DNA of 64,000 bases, from assembly GCF_005938085.1 (NCBI RefSeq), contig NZ_SMZK01000001.1, forward strand, positions 434,001 to 498,000, read 5' to 3'. Both the position numbers and the translations under genes were made by a program. Position 1 is the first letter of the stretch; every line of letters begins with the position of its first letter. Under the pieces are notes generated by a model. It was given only the letters and a program-made list of their open reading frames with translations. It was not told the origin of the DNA and did no database searches. This stretch comes from Haloterrigena sp. H1. Its GTDB lineage: Archaea > Halobacteriota > Halobacteria > Halobacteriales > Natrialbaceae. Below, one piece after another: positions 1 through 8,677 of this stretch.

Positions 1-2
1 GG

Positions 3-1541
3 ACCGCACCGCTGCCCGAGGGCGAGACGGTGACGCTCGAGACTGACTCCGAAATCCGGTTCGTCGACGGCGACGAGGCAACCCCGGAGACGGTCGGGCT
101 CTCGCTGCCGATCGACGCCGTCGAGCCAGGCGACCGCGTCCTGCTCGATGATGGCTTGATCGAGACGACCGTCCTCGAGACCGACGCCGACGGGGTTCAC
201 GCTCACGTCGACACCGGCGGCGAACTGGGCGGCCGCAAGGGGGTCAACGTCCCCGGCGTCGAACTCGACCTAGATGTCGTCACGGAGTCGGATCGGGCAG
301 ACCTCGAGCTCGCAGCCGAGAAGGGCGTCGACTTCGTCGCGGCGAGTTTCGTCCGGGACGCCGAGGACGTCTACGAGGTCGGTGAGGTGCTCGAGGATCT
401 GGGGGCGGACATCCCGATCATCGCGAAGATCGAACGCGCCGGCGCGGTCGAGAACATGGACGAAATCATCGACGCCGCCTACGGCGTGATGGTCGCACGC
501 GGCGACCTCGGCGTCGAGTGCCCGATGGAGGACGTCCCGATGATCCAGAAACGGATCATCCGTACCTGCCGCGAGGCGGGACGCCCGGTTATTACGGCAA
601 CAGAGATGCTCGACTCGATGGTCACGGCTCGCCGACCGACGCGCGCGGAAGCCTCGGACGTCGCCAACGCCGTCCTCGACGGCACCGACGGGGTCATGCT
701 CTCGGCCGAGACCGCCGTCGGCGACCACCCCGTGGCCGTCGTCGGCGTGATGGACAGCATCGTCCGCCAGGTGGAAGAATCCAACGAGTACGCCGAGTTA
801 CTCGAGCAGCGGGTTCCTGCCTCCGGCGAGGCGCGGACCGACGCCCTCGCGCGCTCGGCGCGCTTTCTGGCGCGGGACATCGACGCGGACGCCGTTGTGG
901 CCGCGACCGAGTCCGGCTACACAGCGCTGAAGACGGCCAAGTACCGCCCCGGCGTCCCGGTCGTCGCCTCGACGCCAAGCCAGGCGGTGCGCCGCCAGCT
1001 CGCGCTGAGCTGGGGCGTGACGCCGCTGTACGCCGATGTCTCGGGGCAGGGGGCCGACGCCGTCGTCGAAAACGCCGTCCAAGCCGCCCTTGACGCCGGC
1101 GTTGCCGAAAGCGGTGATACCGTCGTCGTCCTCTGTGGGATGATGACCGAACTCGAGGGGGCGAACACGACGAACATGCTGAAAGTCCACGTCGCAGCCG
1201 ACACGCTGACGACCGGCCAGGTCGTCGTCGAGGGGCGGGCGACCGGCCCGGTCGTCCACCTGTCGGACGGCGATCTCTCGGCGGTGCCCGACGGGGCTAT
1301 CGTCGCACTGCCTGTTGACTTCGACGAGGAGTTTTCGGGCGAGACGAGCCGCCTTGGTGGCATCGTCAACGCCGAGCGGGGCATGACCGGCTATCCGGCG
1401 CTGGTTGCACGCGAACTGGGGATTCCGATGCTCAGCGATGCCGACGTCTCGGCACTGACGGACGGCGAACCGGTCACTCTCGACGCCGAACACGGCGTCG
1501 TCTACGGCGGCGACATCGGGGACCGACACGAGCGAGCCTGA
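3..1541 (+). CDS. pyk: Pyruvate kinase (5' end outside window)
   Basis: Cytosolic glycolytic enzyme converting PEP and ADP to pyruvate and ATP. The frame is open to the left edge, so the start and roughly the first 70 residues are missing. Visible signatures in order: KGVNVPG, AKIERAGAVENMDEI with the catalytic Lys, MVARGDLGVE (metal and phosphate site) and TATEMLDSM. After the normal C domain there is an extra tail of about 100 residues starting near QVVVEGRATG. It resembles the PEP-utiliser swivelling domain found on Bacillus-type pyruvate kinases, without a clear phospho-histidine. The next gene starts 90 bp downstream on the same strand. Confidence 0.95.
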   Translation, partial: TAPLPEGETVTLETDSEIRFVDGDEATPETVGLSLPIDAVEPGDRVLLDDGLIETTVLETDADGVHAHVDTGGELGGRKGVNVPGVELDLDVVTESDRADLELAAEKGVDFVAASFVRDAEDVYEVGEVLEDLGADIPIIAKIERAGAVENMDEIIDAAYGVMVARGDLGVECPMEDVPMIQKRIIRTCREAGRPVITATEMLDSMVTARRPTRAEASDVANAVLDGTDGVMLSAETAVGDHPVAVVGVMDSIVRQVEESNEYAELLEQRVPASGEARTDALARSARFLARDIDADAVVAATESGYTALKTAKYRPGVPVVASTPSQAVRRQLALSWGVTPLYADVSGQGADAVVENAVQAALDAGVAESGDTVVVLCGMMTELEGANTTNMLKVHVAADTLTTGQVVVEGRATGPVVHLSDGDLSAVPDGAIVALPVDFDEEFSGETSRLGGIVNAERGMTGYPALVARELGIPMLSDADVSALTDGEPVTLDAEHGVVYGGDIGDRHERA

Positions 1542-1630
1542 TACTGTTGGCCACTACCGGTCCTCCCTGCGTTCACGTCGTCGGCAGGCCGGACCGCGGG
1601 TTTTTGACGCCCGGGCCAGTATAGCCGCGT

Positions 1631-1972
1631 ATGGCAAACGAGCCGTCCGGACCCGGCGACGACGCCGACGATCGATGGAGCGAGTCGTCGACGGCGAACC
1701 CGGACAGCGGACCGGCAGGCGACTCGAGCCCGCCCGATCGCGTCGAGCGAGCCGACGAGGACGATCGGATCCCGCTCGATCTCTCCGGTGCAGGCGACGA
1801 GGACGATGACACGACCGCGACCGTGACCGAGTCGGACGGGTATACACCCGAAGCCAGCTCGACGCCGATCGAACCCGGCGACCCGGACCTCGAGAACGCG
1901 TTGTTCGTCCTGCTAGGTGTGATCGCGATGGTGCTCGTCATCGCTCGACTCCTCATGCTCCCGCTTGGGTGA
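1631..1972 (+). CDS. Small acidic protein with C-terminal membrane anchor
   Basis: A 113-residue protein of unknown function. The first 80 residues are a low-complexity acidic linker rich in Asp, Glu, Ser and Pro, predicted disordered. The last 25 residues (ENALFVLLGVIAMVLVIARL) form a single hydrophobic helix, so it is probably tail-anchored with the acidic part exposed. It resembles a small haloarchaeal family of uncharacterised proteins (from memory perhaps DUF7312, not verified). No enzyme motif is visible. Confidence 0.7.
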   Translation: MANEPSGPGDDADDRWSESSTANPDSGPAGDSSPPDRVERADEDDRIPLDLSGAGDEDDDTTATVTESDGYTPEASSTPIEPGDPDLENALFVLLGVIAMVLVIARLLMLPLG

Positions 1973-2062
1973 ACTGTCGTCGGCTCGTCCCGAGATCGGA
2001 CTGTCCCATTCATGGGCCTGTCCGCCGTTCGACCGATTATCTCACTTCTTCCGTGCGGTAAA

Positions 2063-2070
2063 CATTTAAT
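2063..2070 (+). promoter_or_regulatory. TATA box of the nfeD-SPFH unit
   Basis: The A/T-rich octamer catttaat is centred about 28 bp before the ATG at 2095. This is the spacing expected for a leaderless haloarchaeal transcript starting at or next to the start codon. Inference from spacing only. Confidence 0.55.
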
Positions 2071-2094
2071 CGGCACAAGGCCTAACCCCCGCAT

Positions 2095-2706
2095 ATGGTC
2101 GAATCCCTCGTGGGGAACATCCCGCTGTTGTTACTCGTTGCGGGGCTCGTGTTGATGGTCCTCGAGGCCATGTCGCCCGGTGCCCACCTCATCGTCATCG
2201 GGATCGCGCTGGTCGGTGCTGGCCTCGTGGGCATGGTCTTCCCGCCCGCAGCGAGCCCGTTCATTTTGGCCGCGCTGACGCTCGTCATCGGGCTCGCAGC
2301 GGCCTACGTCTACCGGGAGTTCGACTTCTACGGCGGGAAAGGGACGGCCCGGACGACGGACTCGGACTCGCTCGCCGGCCGAACGGGCTACGTCACCGAG
2401 ACCGTCACGAGCCGCGACGGCGAGGTCAAACTCGAGGGTGGCGGATTCGCGCCCTACTACAGCGCGCGGACGACCGACGGGACGATCGAAGAAGGCAAAG
2501 AGGTCATCGTCCTCGACCCCGGTGGCGGGAACGTGCTGACGGTCGAATCGCTCGATGCACTCGGCGAAGACGAGATCGATCGAGCGCTCGCACGCATGGA
2601 CGAGTCGTCCGAGTCCGATTCCACCGACCGATCCGATGTCGAGCGAACTGACAGCGTCGACGGCGAGTGGGAGACCGAAACCGAGACGGAACGATCGGAC
2701 CACTGA
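2095..2706 (+). CDS. NfeD family membrane protein
   Basis: A 203-residue NfeD-like protein. Two or three hydrophobic helices fill residues 6-85, followed by a soluble OB-fold-like NfeD domain at about 95-150 (LAGRTGYVTETV, GKEVIVLDPGGGNVLTVE). The C-terminal 45 residues are a Ser/Glu/Asp-rich tail. NfeD proteins are encoded beside SPFH/stomatin proteins across prokaryotes and are thought to work with them in membrane microdomains. That partner lies 69 bp downstream here, supporting co-transcription. The short form present lacks the ClpP-like protease domain of long NfeD proteins. Confidence 0.85.
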   Translation: MVESLVGNIPLLLLVAGLVLMVLEAMSPGAHLIVIGIALVGAGLVGMVFPPAASPFILAALTLVIGLAAAYVYREFDFYGGKGTARTTDSDSLAGRTGYVTETVTSRDGEVKLEGGGFAPYYSARTTDGTIEEGKEVIVLDPGGGNVLTVESLDALGEDEIDRALARMDESSESDSTDRSDVERTDSVDGEWETETETERSDH

Positions 2707-2775
2707 GTGAGAGACACATACATATGTTGACGAAACAAGGGAACGCTTTTCTCCCCACCGTCGTAACTCCGAAAT

Positions 2776-3957
2776 ATGGAGATCCCATTGGTTCCACTAC
2801 AAACCGCCGGCACTGCTCTGTTGCTCGTCGGTGCCCTCGTCCTCGTTCTCGTCGTAGCCGCGTTGCTGAGCGCGATCGAGATCGTCGACGCCTACGAGAA
2901 ACGCGCCCTCACGGTCTTCGGTGAGTACCGCAAGCTCTTAGAACCGGGGATCAACTTCGTCCCGCCGTTCGTCTCGAATACCTACCGGTTCGACATGCGG
3001 ACACAGACGCTTGACGTCCCCCGGCAGGAAGCGATCACGCGAGACAACTCGCCGGTGACCGCCGACGCCGTCGTCTACATCAAGGTGATGGACGCCAAGA
3101 AGGCATTCCTCCAGGTCGACGACTACAAGCGCGCCGTTTCCAATCTCGCCCAGACGACCCTGCGCGCCGTGCTGGGTGACATGGAACTCGACGACACGCT
3201 GAACAAACGCCAAGAGATCAACGCCCGCATCCGCGAGGAACTCGACGAACCCACCGACGAGTGGGGGATCCGTGTCGAATCGGTCGAGGTCCGCGAGGTC
3301 AACCCTTCGAAAGACGTCCAGCGCGCGATGGAACAACAGACCTCCGCCGAGCGGAAACGCCGTGCCATGATTCTCGAGGCCCAGGGTGAACGCCGCAGCG
3401 CCGTCGAGAAAGCGGAGGGTGACAAACAGAGCGAGATCATCCGCGCCCAGGGTGAGAAACAGAGTCAGATCCTGGAAGCACAGGGTGACTCGATCTCGAC
3501 CGTGCTGCGTGCACGCTCCGCGGAGTCGATGGGCGAACGCGCGATCATCGACAAGGGGATGGAAACGCTCGGCGACATCGGCCAGGGCGAGTCGACGACG
3601 TTCGTCATGCCTCAGGAACTCACGTCGCTGGTCGGCCGCTACGGCAAGCACCTCTCGGGCAGCGATGTCGAAGCCGACGGCGCGGAACTCGAGAGCCGCG
3701 AGTTCGACGAGGAGACCCGCGAACTGATCGGCCTCGACGACATCGCCGAGATCATCGGCGAGATCGACCAGGAGGCGGACATGGACGTCGAGGCGATGGA
3801 ACAGGAAGCCCAGGCGATCAAAGAAGGGAAAGACCCTGCGGAGATCTCCGATCCGGACGAGGTCATCGAGGAAATGGATCAGGACTTCCAGGGACAGACC
3901 GACGGCGGCACTGACGTGCCGAACGACGACACGGAGGATACTGCGACGAACAACTGA
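2776..3957 (+). CDS. SPFH/Band 7 (stomatin-like) membrane protein
   Basis: A 393-residue stomatin/prohibitin family protein. One N-terminal membrane helix (about 12-33) is followed by the Band 7 domain (about 38-190: KRALTVFGEYRKLLEPGINF, TADAVVYIKV, NLAQTTLRAVLGDMELDDTL). A coiled coil at about 185-250 contains the repeating block EIIRAQGEKQSQILEAQG typical of these oligomer-forming proteins. The C-terminal 110 residues are highly acidic. The ATG at 2776 gives the expected family N-terminus. It forms a unit with the NfeD gene just upstream and probably scaffolds a membrane domain. Confidence 0.9.
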   Translation: MEIPLVPLQTAGTALLLVGALVLVLVVAALLSAIEIVDAYEKRALTVFGEYRKLLEPGINFVPPFVSNTYRFDMRTQTLDVPRQEAITRDNSPVTADAVVYIKVMDAKKAFLQVDDYKRAVSNLAQTTLRAVLGDMELDDTLNKRQEINARIREELDEPTDEWGIRVESVEVREVNPSKDVQRAMEQQTSAERKRRAMILEAQGERRSAVEKAEGDKQSEIIRAQGEKQSQILEAQGDSISTVLRARSAESMGERAIIDKGMETLGDIGQGESTTFVMPQELTSLVGRYGKHLSGSDVEADGAELESREFDEETRELIGLDDIAEIIGEIDQEADMDVEAMEQEAQAIKEGKDPAEISDPDEVIEEMDQDFQGQTDGGTDVPNDDTEDTATNN

Positions 3958-3991
3958 CGACGGTCTCGGTCGGTCAGCGCCACCTCTTTTG

Positions 3992-4100
3992 ATACTGTCG
4001 GACAACAGTCCGCGAACACTCGATCGTGTCTTGAGCCTGTCGTCGCTGGCGACAGCGTCTCGAGTGCGATCGATGTGTGGTCCGTTTTGTCCGACAGTAT
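3992..4100. repeat. MITE-like repeat family A, copy 1
   Basis: A 109-bp element with imperfect terminal inverted repeats: left end atactgtcggacaacag; right end, read in reverse complement, atactgtcggacaaaac. An internal hairpin (ctgtcg...cgacag) sits in the centre. Copies with the same ends are at 31455, 33032 and 45363. It fills most of the 331-bp gap between the SPFH gene and the next gene. Confidence 0.8.
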
Positions 4101-4288
4101 GGAGTCGCTTTTCGCTGGAACCCCATCGCCTTCGAGCTCACGGCACTATCGGACGCCGCTGGCCCGCAGTCAACCTCGTTTTGTATCACGTGTTCGAACG
4201 GTATTTGAGAGCTAATTAGTAGCTTTCAGTGAACAAAGCGGAGCGAAACCGGTTTTACTGGGCGCGCCGTGCTGAACGATAGATAGTA

Positions 4289-4906
4289 ATGACAGCACCC
4301 GATGGGGTCGACGACGAGAAACGAGCGACCCTCCGCCGGTTTGCCGCTCTCGGTGCCGCCTCCCCGCTGGTTGGCCGATCGAGCTCGGCGGCGGCCGAAA
4401 CGGGTGAAAGCGACGCGCGCGACGCGATCGTGGGCTATCTCTCCACGACGCCCGGTGCGCACTTCTCGAAGATCCGCGACGACCTCCAGCTCGGCACCGG
4501 CGAAACCCAACATCACCTTCGTCGGCTCGAGGACGTGGGTGCGATCGAGCGCTATCGCGACGGCGACTACAAACGCTTCGTCACAGCCGGTCGGTTCGAC
4601 GACTTTGAGAAACGAGCGCTCGGCTACCTGCGCCGGGAGACTCCGCGTGGGATGCTGATCGAACTCCTGGCGAATCCTGACGCCACTGCTGGCGACCTCG
4701 CCGAGGCGCTCGACGTCTCGGCCCCGACAGTGAGCAAGTACGCCGGCCAGCTCGAGGAGGCCGGCCTCCTCTCCCGGGACGATGGCTATGCGGTCGAGCG
4801 CCCGGAGACGGTGTTGTTGCTGGTCGTCGGTCACGCCGACTCCTTCGGCGAGCGGGCACGAAACTTCGCCCGGAACGCCGATCAGTTACTTGACTACCGC
4901 GGCTAA
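4289..4906 (+). CDS. Winged-helix regulator with Tat-like N-terminus
   Basis: A 205-residue protein with two winged-helix segments: residues 45-100 (IVGYLSTTPGAHFSKIRDDL, HHLRRLEDVGAI) and 110-170 (LAEALDVSAPTVSKYAGQLE). This tandem arrangement is common among haloarchaeal regulators. The N-terminus is odd: TLRRFAALGAASPLVG at 14-29 looks like a twin-arginine signal with a short hydrophobic core, unexpected for a DNA-binding protein. A TATA-like ggttttac near 4253 fits transcription starting close to the ATG. An AGCTA-N5-TAGCT dyad lies at 4210-4224. The target is unknown. Confidence 0.8.
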   Translation: MTAPDGVDDEKRATLRRFAALGAASPLVGRSSSAAAETGESDARDAIVGYLSTTPGAHFSKIRDDLQLGTGETQHHLRRLEDVGAIERYRDGDYKRFVTAGRFDDFEKRALGYLRRETPRGMLIELLANPDATAGDLAEALDVSAPTVSKYAGQLEEAGLLSRDDGYAVERPETVLLLVVGHADSFGERARNFARNADQLLDYRG

Positions 4907-4934
4907 GATGCTGTTAGCAGCCGGTAAGATCTGC

Positions 4935-5597
4935 TTACAGTACTGGCTCGTCGATGACTGACAGCACCTCGGGTAGTGACTCGAGTTCGTAGGTCGCGTT
5001 CGGCGGGCACTCTCGCTCGCGGTTGTGCGACCGACGGAGGAACGCGGTCTCGAGGCCCGCCGCCTGTCCCGCGACGATGTCTTTCGGGGAGTCACCGACG
5101 TAGAGTCCGTCCGAGACGCCAAGGTCGGCCAGCGCCTCCTCGATGTAGTATGGATCGGGCTTGCGGCGTTCGTAGCCCGCGAGCGTTGGATCGCGTCCGC
5201 GAACGATATCGAAATCGATCCCGACGAACTCCGCGACGAACTCGGCGGTCTCGTGGCGATTGTTGGTGACGAGACCGGTCGTGGTTCGGTCGGTTAGTTT
5301 ACGGATCGCGTCGACGTCCTCGTAGATGCCGCGCTCACCCGATCGAAGGCGATCGTGTGTGCCACTCGAGGCGTGTGCTTCTTTCAGTTTCCAGAACCGC
5401 GCTGGATCAATCCCGAGCTCCTCGCAGTGGGTCCGAATCCGTTCGTACGCGTGGGTTCTGAAGTCGCGGCGCTGGGCCGGCGTCGGTTCGGCTCCCAGCT
5501 CGGCGAGGGCCGCGTCGGCCGCGTCGGCGTATACCTCCGGGTCCGTGTGTGGGTCCTCGAGGAGAACCCCATCCATGTCGAACAGTACCGTCGTCAT
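4935..5597 (-). CDS. HAD family hydrolase (phosphatase-like)
   Basis: A 220-residue cytosolic HAD superfamily protein. Motif I, VLFDMDGVLLED, with the nucleophile and acid Asp residues, is at residues 4-15. Motif II TGLVTNN is central, and YVGDSPKDIVAGQAAG is motif III/IV. It resembles phosphoglycolate phosphatase-type enzymes with a helical cap; the substrate cannot be read from sequence. The ATG at 5597 places motif I at the very N-terminus, as usual in the family. A longer open frame upstream is not supported. Confidence 0.85.
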   Translation of the reverse strand: MTTVLFDMDGVLLEDPHTDPEVYADAADAALAELGAEPTPAQRRDFRTHAYERIRTHCEELGIDPARFWKLKEAHASSGTHDRLRSGERGIYEDVDAIRKLTDRTTTGLVTNNRHETAEFVAEFVGIDFDIVRGRDPTLAGYERRKPDPYYIEEALADLGVSDGLYVGDSPKDIVAGQAAGLETAFLRRSHNRERECPPNATYELESLPEVLSVIDEPVL

Positions 5598-5707
5598 CCG
5601 TTCGGATGGAAGGGGTGCAGCGAAAAGAGGGTTCGGCGTCGCTTGACGTCTGCGACCGAACCGATCGGTAAAAACGAGCTGAAATGGCACCGGATGCCGG
5701 GGCGGCG

Positions 5708-5941
5708 TTAAACGTCGACTTTCCAGGTGGTACTCGAGGAGTATCCCCACTTCTCGATGTCGACGTCGTAGTCGCCCTCCTGCAGGGCGGTGATGTTCGA
5801 GCCGACCTCTTTCGCCGTCATCCCGAGTTCCTTGCCGATGAGGCGGGATTTGAAGTACGTCTTCGTCGCCGCGTTGTTCCGGAGGTACTCCAGAATCCGC
5901 TGTTGTTTGCTCGTGAGGTCGGGGGCCATTGCAGTGCTCAT
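5708..5941 (-). CDS. Small helix-turn-helix protein
   Basis: A 77-residue protein. LTSKQQRILEYLRNNAATKT and GKELGMTAKEVGSNITALQ make a compact winged-helix-like DNA-binding fold, followed by a short C-terminal strand segment (TTWKVDV). It belongs to a conserved family of small haloarchaeal proteins (from memory DUF7123, not verified). The start MSTAMAPDL at 5941 was chosen because the longer upstream frame looks non-coding. Possibly a transcription regulator; no target is known. Confidence 0.75.
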   Translation of the reverse strand: MSTAMAPDLTSKQQRILEYLRNNAATKTYFKSRLIGKELGMTAKEVGSNITALQEGDYDVDIEKWGYSSSTTWKVDV

Positions 5942-6153
5942 ACATCTGTGGATGACTGGATCGACCTTAGGGGGTTTGGTACGCACAGTTAACTGGCCGC
6001 TGTCATGCGGTTTTACCGGTGAGTAAGAGATGAATAATCGACCGGAAAGCTGCCGTTGGTACAGCCGGTTAAAACATTCTATTCGCTTACATTCATCCGA
6101 TCGTGGTGGTTCTCGGTCATGGGTTGGTTCGGGATTTCGACCGGCGAACGCTG

Positions 6154-6678
6154 TCAGTCGTCGCTGTCGTAATACTCTGTAAAGAAGGCACCAGCCGAGC
6201 ATGCAACCGCCTCGCCGAGCGCACGGGTTCGGTCGGTCAGTCCAGCCGTCAGCGCACCTGCTGCTCCCTCGGACTCGGCGACGCCCTCGGTTCCGAGCAG
6301 ATCGTCCATCACCGGTCCCAGTTCCGCACCGGCTTCAAGCCGCTCGGTGACGCTATCGGGGAGCCGAAGTGTCGGGCCGCTCCCTCGTTCCGTTCGATCG
6401 CCGTCCGTCACGGCTCCCCACATGATCAGCGAGAGTCCCGGCACGCCCTCGAGCCGGGCGACACCTCCCTCGAGGCCGATGCCGTAATCGGTGTCGGTCG
6501 TCGCGAGCGCTCGCCGGGCGCGGGTCTCGGCACCGGTGACGGTTTCCTCGATCGACCACGGCTGTTCGCTCACGCCGGAATCGACGTCGACGGCGATGAC
6601 GGTCGGCTCGTATCGCTCGAGGGTTCGCTCGACTGCATCGATCTTGACCGGGTTCGTGCTCCCGACTGCAAGCTTCAT
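6154..6678 (-). CDS. Inosine/xanthosine triphosphatase (DUF84, YjjX-like)
   Basis: A 174-residue house-cleaning NTPase that hydrolyses ITP and XTP so that deaminated purines are not incorporated. The N-terminus KLAVGSTNPVKIDAVERTL is diagnostic. GVSEQPWSIEETVTGA and DYGIGLEGGV follow at the expected spacing. The C-terminus (LTDRTRALGEAVACS) completes the family domain, and the length is normal. It is monocistronic, and the 218-bp gap upstream serves it and the divergent TFB gene. Confidence 0.88.
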   Translation of the reverse strand: MKLAVGSTNPVKIDAVERTLERYEPTVIAVDVDSGVSEQPWSIEETVTGAETRARRALATTDTDYGIGLEGGVARLEGVPGLSLIMWGAVTDGDRTERGSGPTLRLPDSVTERLEAGAELGPVMDDLLGTEGVAESEGAAGALTAGLTDRTRALGEAVACSAGAFFTEYYDSDD

Positions 6679-6896
6679 AGCGGCCGTTCGAACGGCGGGC
6701 AGTTGGTGGCTCCGGTTCGAGTCGATACTTTGCTTTAATGTTTCTATTTATCATGCTCTTTTGCCCGAATTACCCGTTTTCGAGGGGTATCTGGCTGAGA
6801 TTTCGAAACCCTTATCCCTCGAGTGTCTGAACGTGGGAGGTAACGGATCCGTCCGGGCTTTTGCGATCGGTTCGGCCGGCCAGCAATCGCCATCGT

Positions 6897-7877
6897 ATGA
6901 CTAACGCACCATCGAACACGAGAGTACGACGTAGCGAACCCCAAACGAACGAACAGGAGACCGAAAGCGAAGATCAGGATCTGGTCTGCCCCGAATGTGC
7001 TGGCCAGCTCGTCGTCGACGACGAACACGGTGAGACGGTCTGTGAGGACTGTGGCCTGGTCGTCGAGGAGGACTCGGTCGACCGCGGTCCCGAGTGGCGT
7101 GCGTTCGACGCCGCCGAGAAAAACGAGAAGTCCCGCGTGGGCGCGCCCACGACCAACACGATGCACGACAAGGGGCTCTCGACGAACATCGACTGGCGCA
7201 ACAAAGACGCCTACGGCAACTCACTGGGATCCCGGCAACGGGAGAAGATGCAGCGCCTGCGCAAATGGAACGAGCGGTTCCGCACCCGCGACTCCAAGGA
7301 GCGCAACCTGAAACAGGCACTCGGCGAGATCGACCGGATGGCCTCCGCGCTTGGCCTCCCGACGAACGTCCGCGAGACGGCCAGCGTTATCTACCGGCGC
7401 GCACTCGACGAAGACCTGCTGCCGGGGCGCTCCATCGAGGGCGTCTCGACGGCCTGTGTCTACGCTGCCGCCCGCCAGGCCGGCGTCCCACGCTCGCTCG
7501 ACGAGATCGCCGACGTCTCCCGCGTCGAGAAAAACGAGATCGCGCGCACCTACCGCTATGTGGTCCGCGAACTCGGTCTCGAGGTCCAGCCGGCCGACCC
7601 CGAAAGCTACGTTCCCCGCTTTGCCTCGGGGCTCGAGCTCTCGGACGAAGCCGAACACCGCGCGCGCTCGCTGCTCCAGAACGCCAAGGAGAAGGGCGTC
7701 CACTCCGGCAAGTCGCCGGTCGGCCTCGCGGCCGCCGCGGTCTATGCCGCCGCACTGTTGACCAACGAAAAGACGACGCAGGCTGCCGTCTCCGACGTCG
7801 CCGACATCTCCGAAGTCACCATCCGCAACCGGTACCACGAGCTCCTCGAAGCCGAGGAGACCATCGGAATGGCGTAA
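6897..7877 (+). CDS. tfb: Transcription initiation factor IIB (TFB)
   Basis: A 326-residue general transcription factor that bridges TBP on the TATA/BRE promoter to RNA polymerase. An N-terminal zinc ribbon is at about 24-55 (CPECAGQLV...CEDCGLVVEED). The B-reader/linker is at about 55-125 (GPEWRAFDA, GLSTNIDWRNKDAYG). Two cyclin folds follow (AGVPRSLDEIADVSRV, TTQAAVSDVADISEVTIRNRY). The ATG at 6897 was preferred over an upstream in-frame ATG because it matches the usual short acidic leader. Haloarchaea carry several TFBs; which paralogue this is cannot be said. Confidence 0.95.
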   Translation: MTNAPSNTRVRRSEPQTNEQETESEDQDLVCPECAGQLVVDDEHGETVCEDCGLVVEEDSVDRGPEWRAFDAAEKNEKSRVGAPTTNTMHDKGLSTNIDWRNKDAYGNSLGSRQREKMQRLRKWNERFRTRDSKERNLKQALGEIDRMASALGLPTNVRETASVIYRRALDEDLLPGRSIEGVSTACVYAAARQAGVPRSLDEIADVSRVEKNEIARTYRYVVRELGLEVQPADPESYVPRFASGLELSDEAEHRARSLLQNAKEKGVHSGKSPVGLAAAAVYAAALLTNEKTTQAAVSDVADISEVTIRNRYHELLEAEETIGMA

Positions 7878-7914
7878 TCGCGGCTGTCGAACTACACGTC
7901 GCCGGAACGATACC

Positions 7915-7923
7915 GTTTTTATC
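7915..7923 (+). promoter_or_regulatory. TATA box of aroD
   Basis: The sequence gtttttatc is centred 28 bp before the aroD ATG at 7947, consistent with a leaderless transcript. There is only 69 bp between the TFB stop and this start. Confidence 0.5.
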
Positions 7924-7946
7924 GCGCTCGGTCCCAGTCGGTAGCA

Positions 7947-8621
7947 ATGGGACTTGATTTCGACTCGTTCGTACTTACAGCAGCGACGGCGGACCTCTCG
8001 GATGAACCTGCGGCCCGCGAGCACGCCGATGCGGTCGAATTCCGAATGGACCTAGCTGACGAGCCGCTGGCAGCACTCGAGGCCTACGACGGCGAGTTAC
8101 CGATCCTCGCGACGAACCGGGCCGAATGGGAAGGGGGGGAAGCAAGTAATGAGGGCCGACTCGAGGCACTGGCCGAGGCGACTGCGTTCAAGGCTGTCGA
8201 GGCCATTGATATCGAACTCGAGTCGATTCTCGAGGGGGAAGCCGAGGCTGTGCTCGAGACGGCTCGCGAGCGCGACGTGTCGATCGTCGCCTCGGCCCAC
8301 GACTTCGAGGGGACGCCGCCCCGGACGGAACTCGTGCGGACGCTGACCGAGGCAGGCAAGTACGCCGACGTGGCGAAGCTGGCGGTGACAGCCGAATCGA
8401 CAGCGGATACGCTCGCGTTGCTGTCGGCGACCGAGCAGTTGACCTCGCATGGAGACACCGTCGCGACGATGGCGATGGGTGAAGTCGGGAGTCACACGCG
8501 TGCGGTCGCGCCGGTGTACGGGTCGAAGATCGGGTATGCGCCTGTCGATCCAGCAGAGGCGACTGCGCCGGGGCAGTACGACCTCGAGACGCTCGCGGAG
8601 CTCGTAGCACATCTCGAGTGA
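7947..8621 (+). CDS. aroD: 3-Dehydroquinate dehydratase, type I
   Basis: A 224-residue cytosolic enzyme of the shikimate pathway converting 3-dehydroquinate to 3-dehydroshikimate through a Schiff base. Family markers: EFRMDLAD, AIDIELES, SAHDFEGTPP with the active-site His, and ADVAKLAVTAES with the Schiff-base Lys. GEVGSHTRAVAPVYGSKIGY forms the C-terminal phosphate loop region. It lies near the archaeal DHQ synthase gene (9125-10315), which makes its substrate. Confidence 0.92.
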   Translation: MGLDFDSFVLTAATADLSDEPAAREHADAVEFRMDLADEPLAALEAYDGELPILATNRAEWEGGEASNEGRLEALAEATAFKAVEAIDIELESILEGEAEAVLETARERDVSIVASAHDFEGTPPRTELVRTLTEAGKYADVAKLAVTAESTADTLALLSATEQLTSHGDTVATMAMGEVGSHTRAVAPVYGSKIGYAPVDPAEATAPGQYDLETLAELVAHLE

Positions 8622-8677
8622 CCTGAAAAACAGCCGAAATCGGAATGTTAAGGGCAGCGGTCCCCCACTAGCCGACA

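Noticed and set aside
2938..4005. 355-codon open frame on the - strand
   Set aside because: Mirror of the SPFH gene; repetitive Phe/Leu-rich composition without homology-like motifs.
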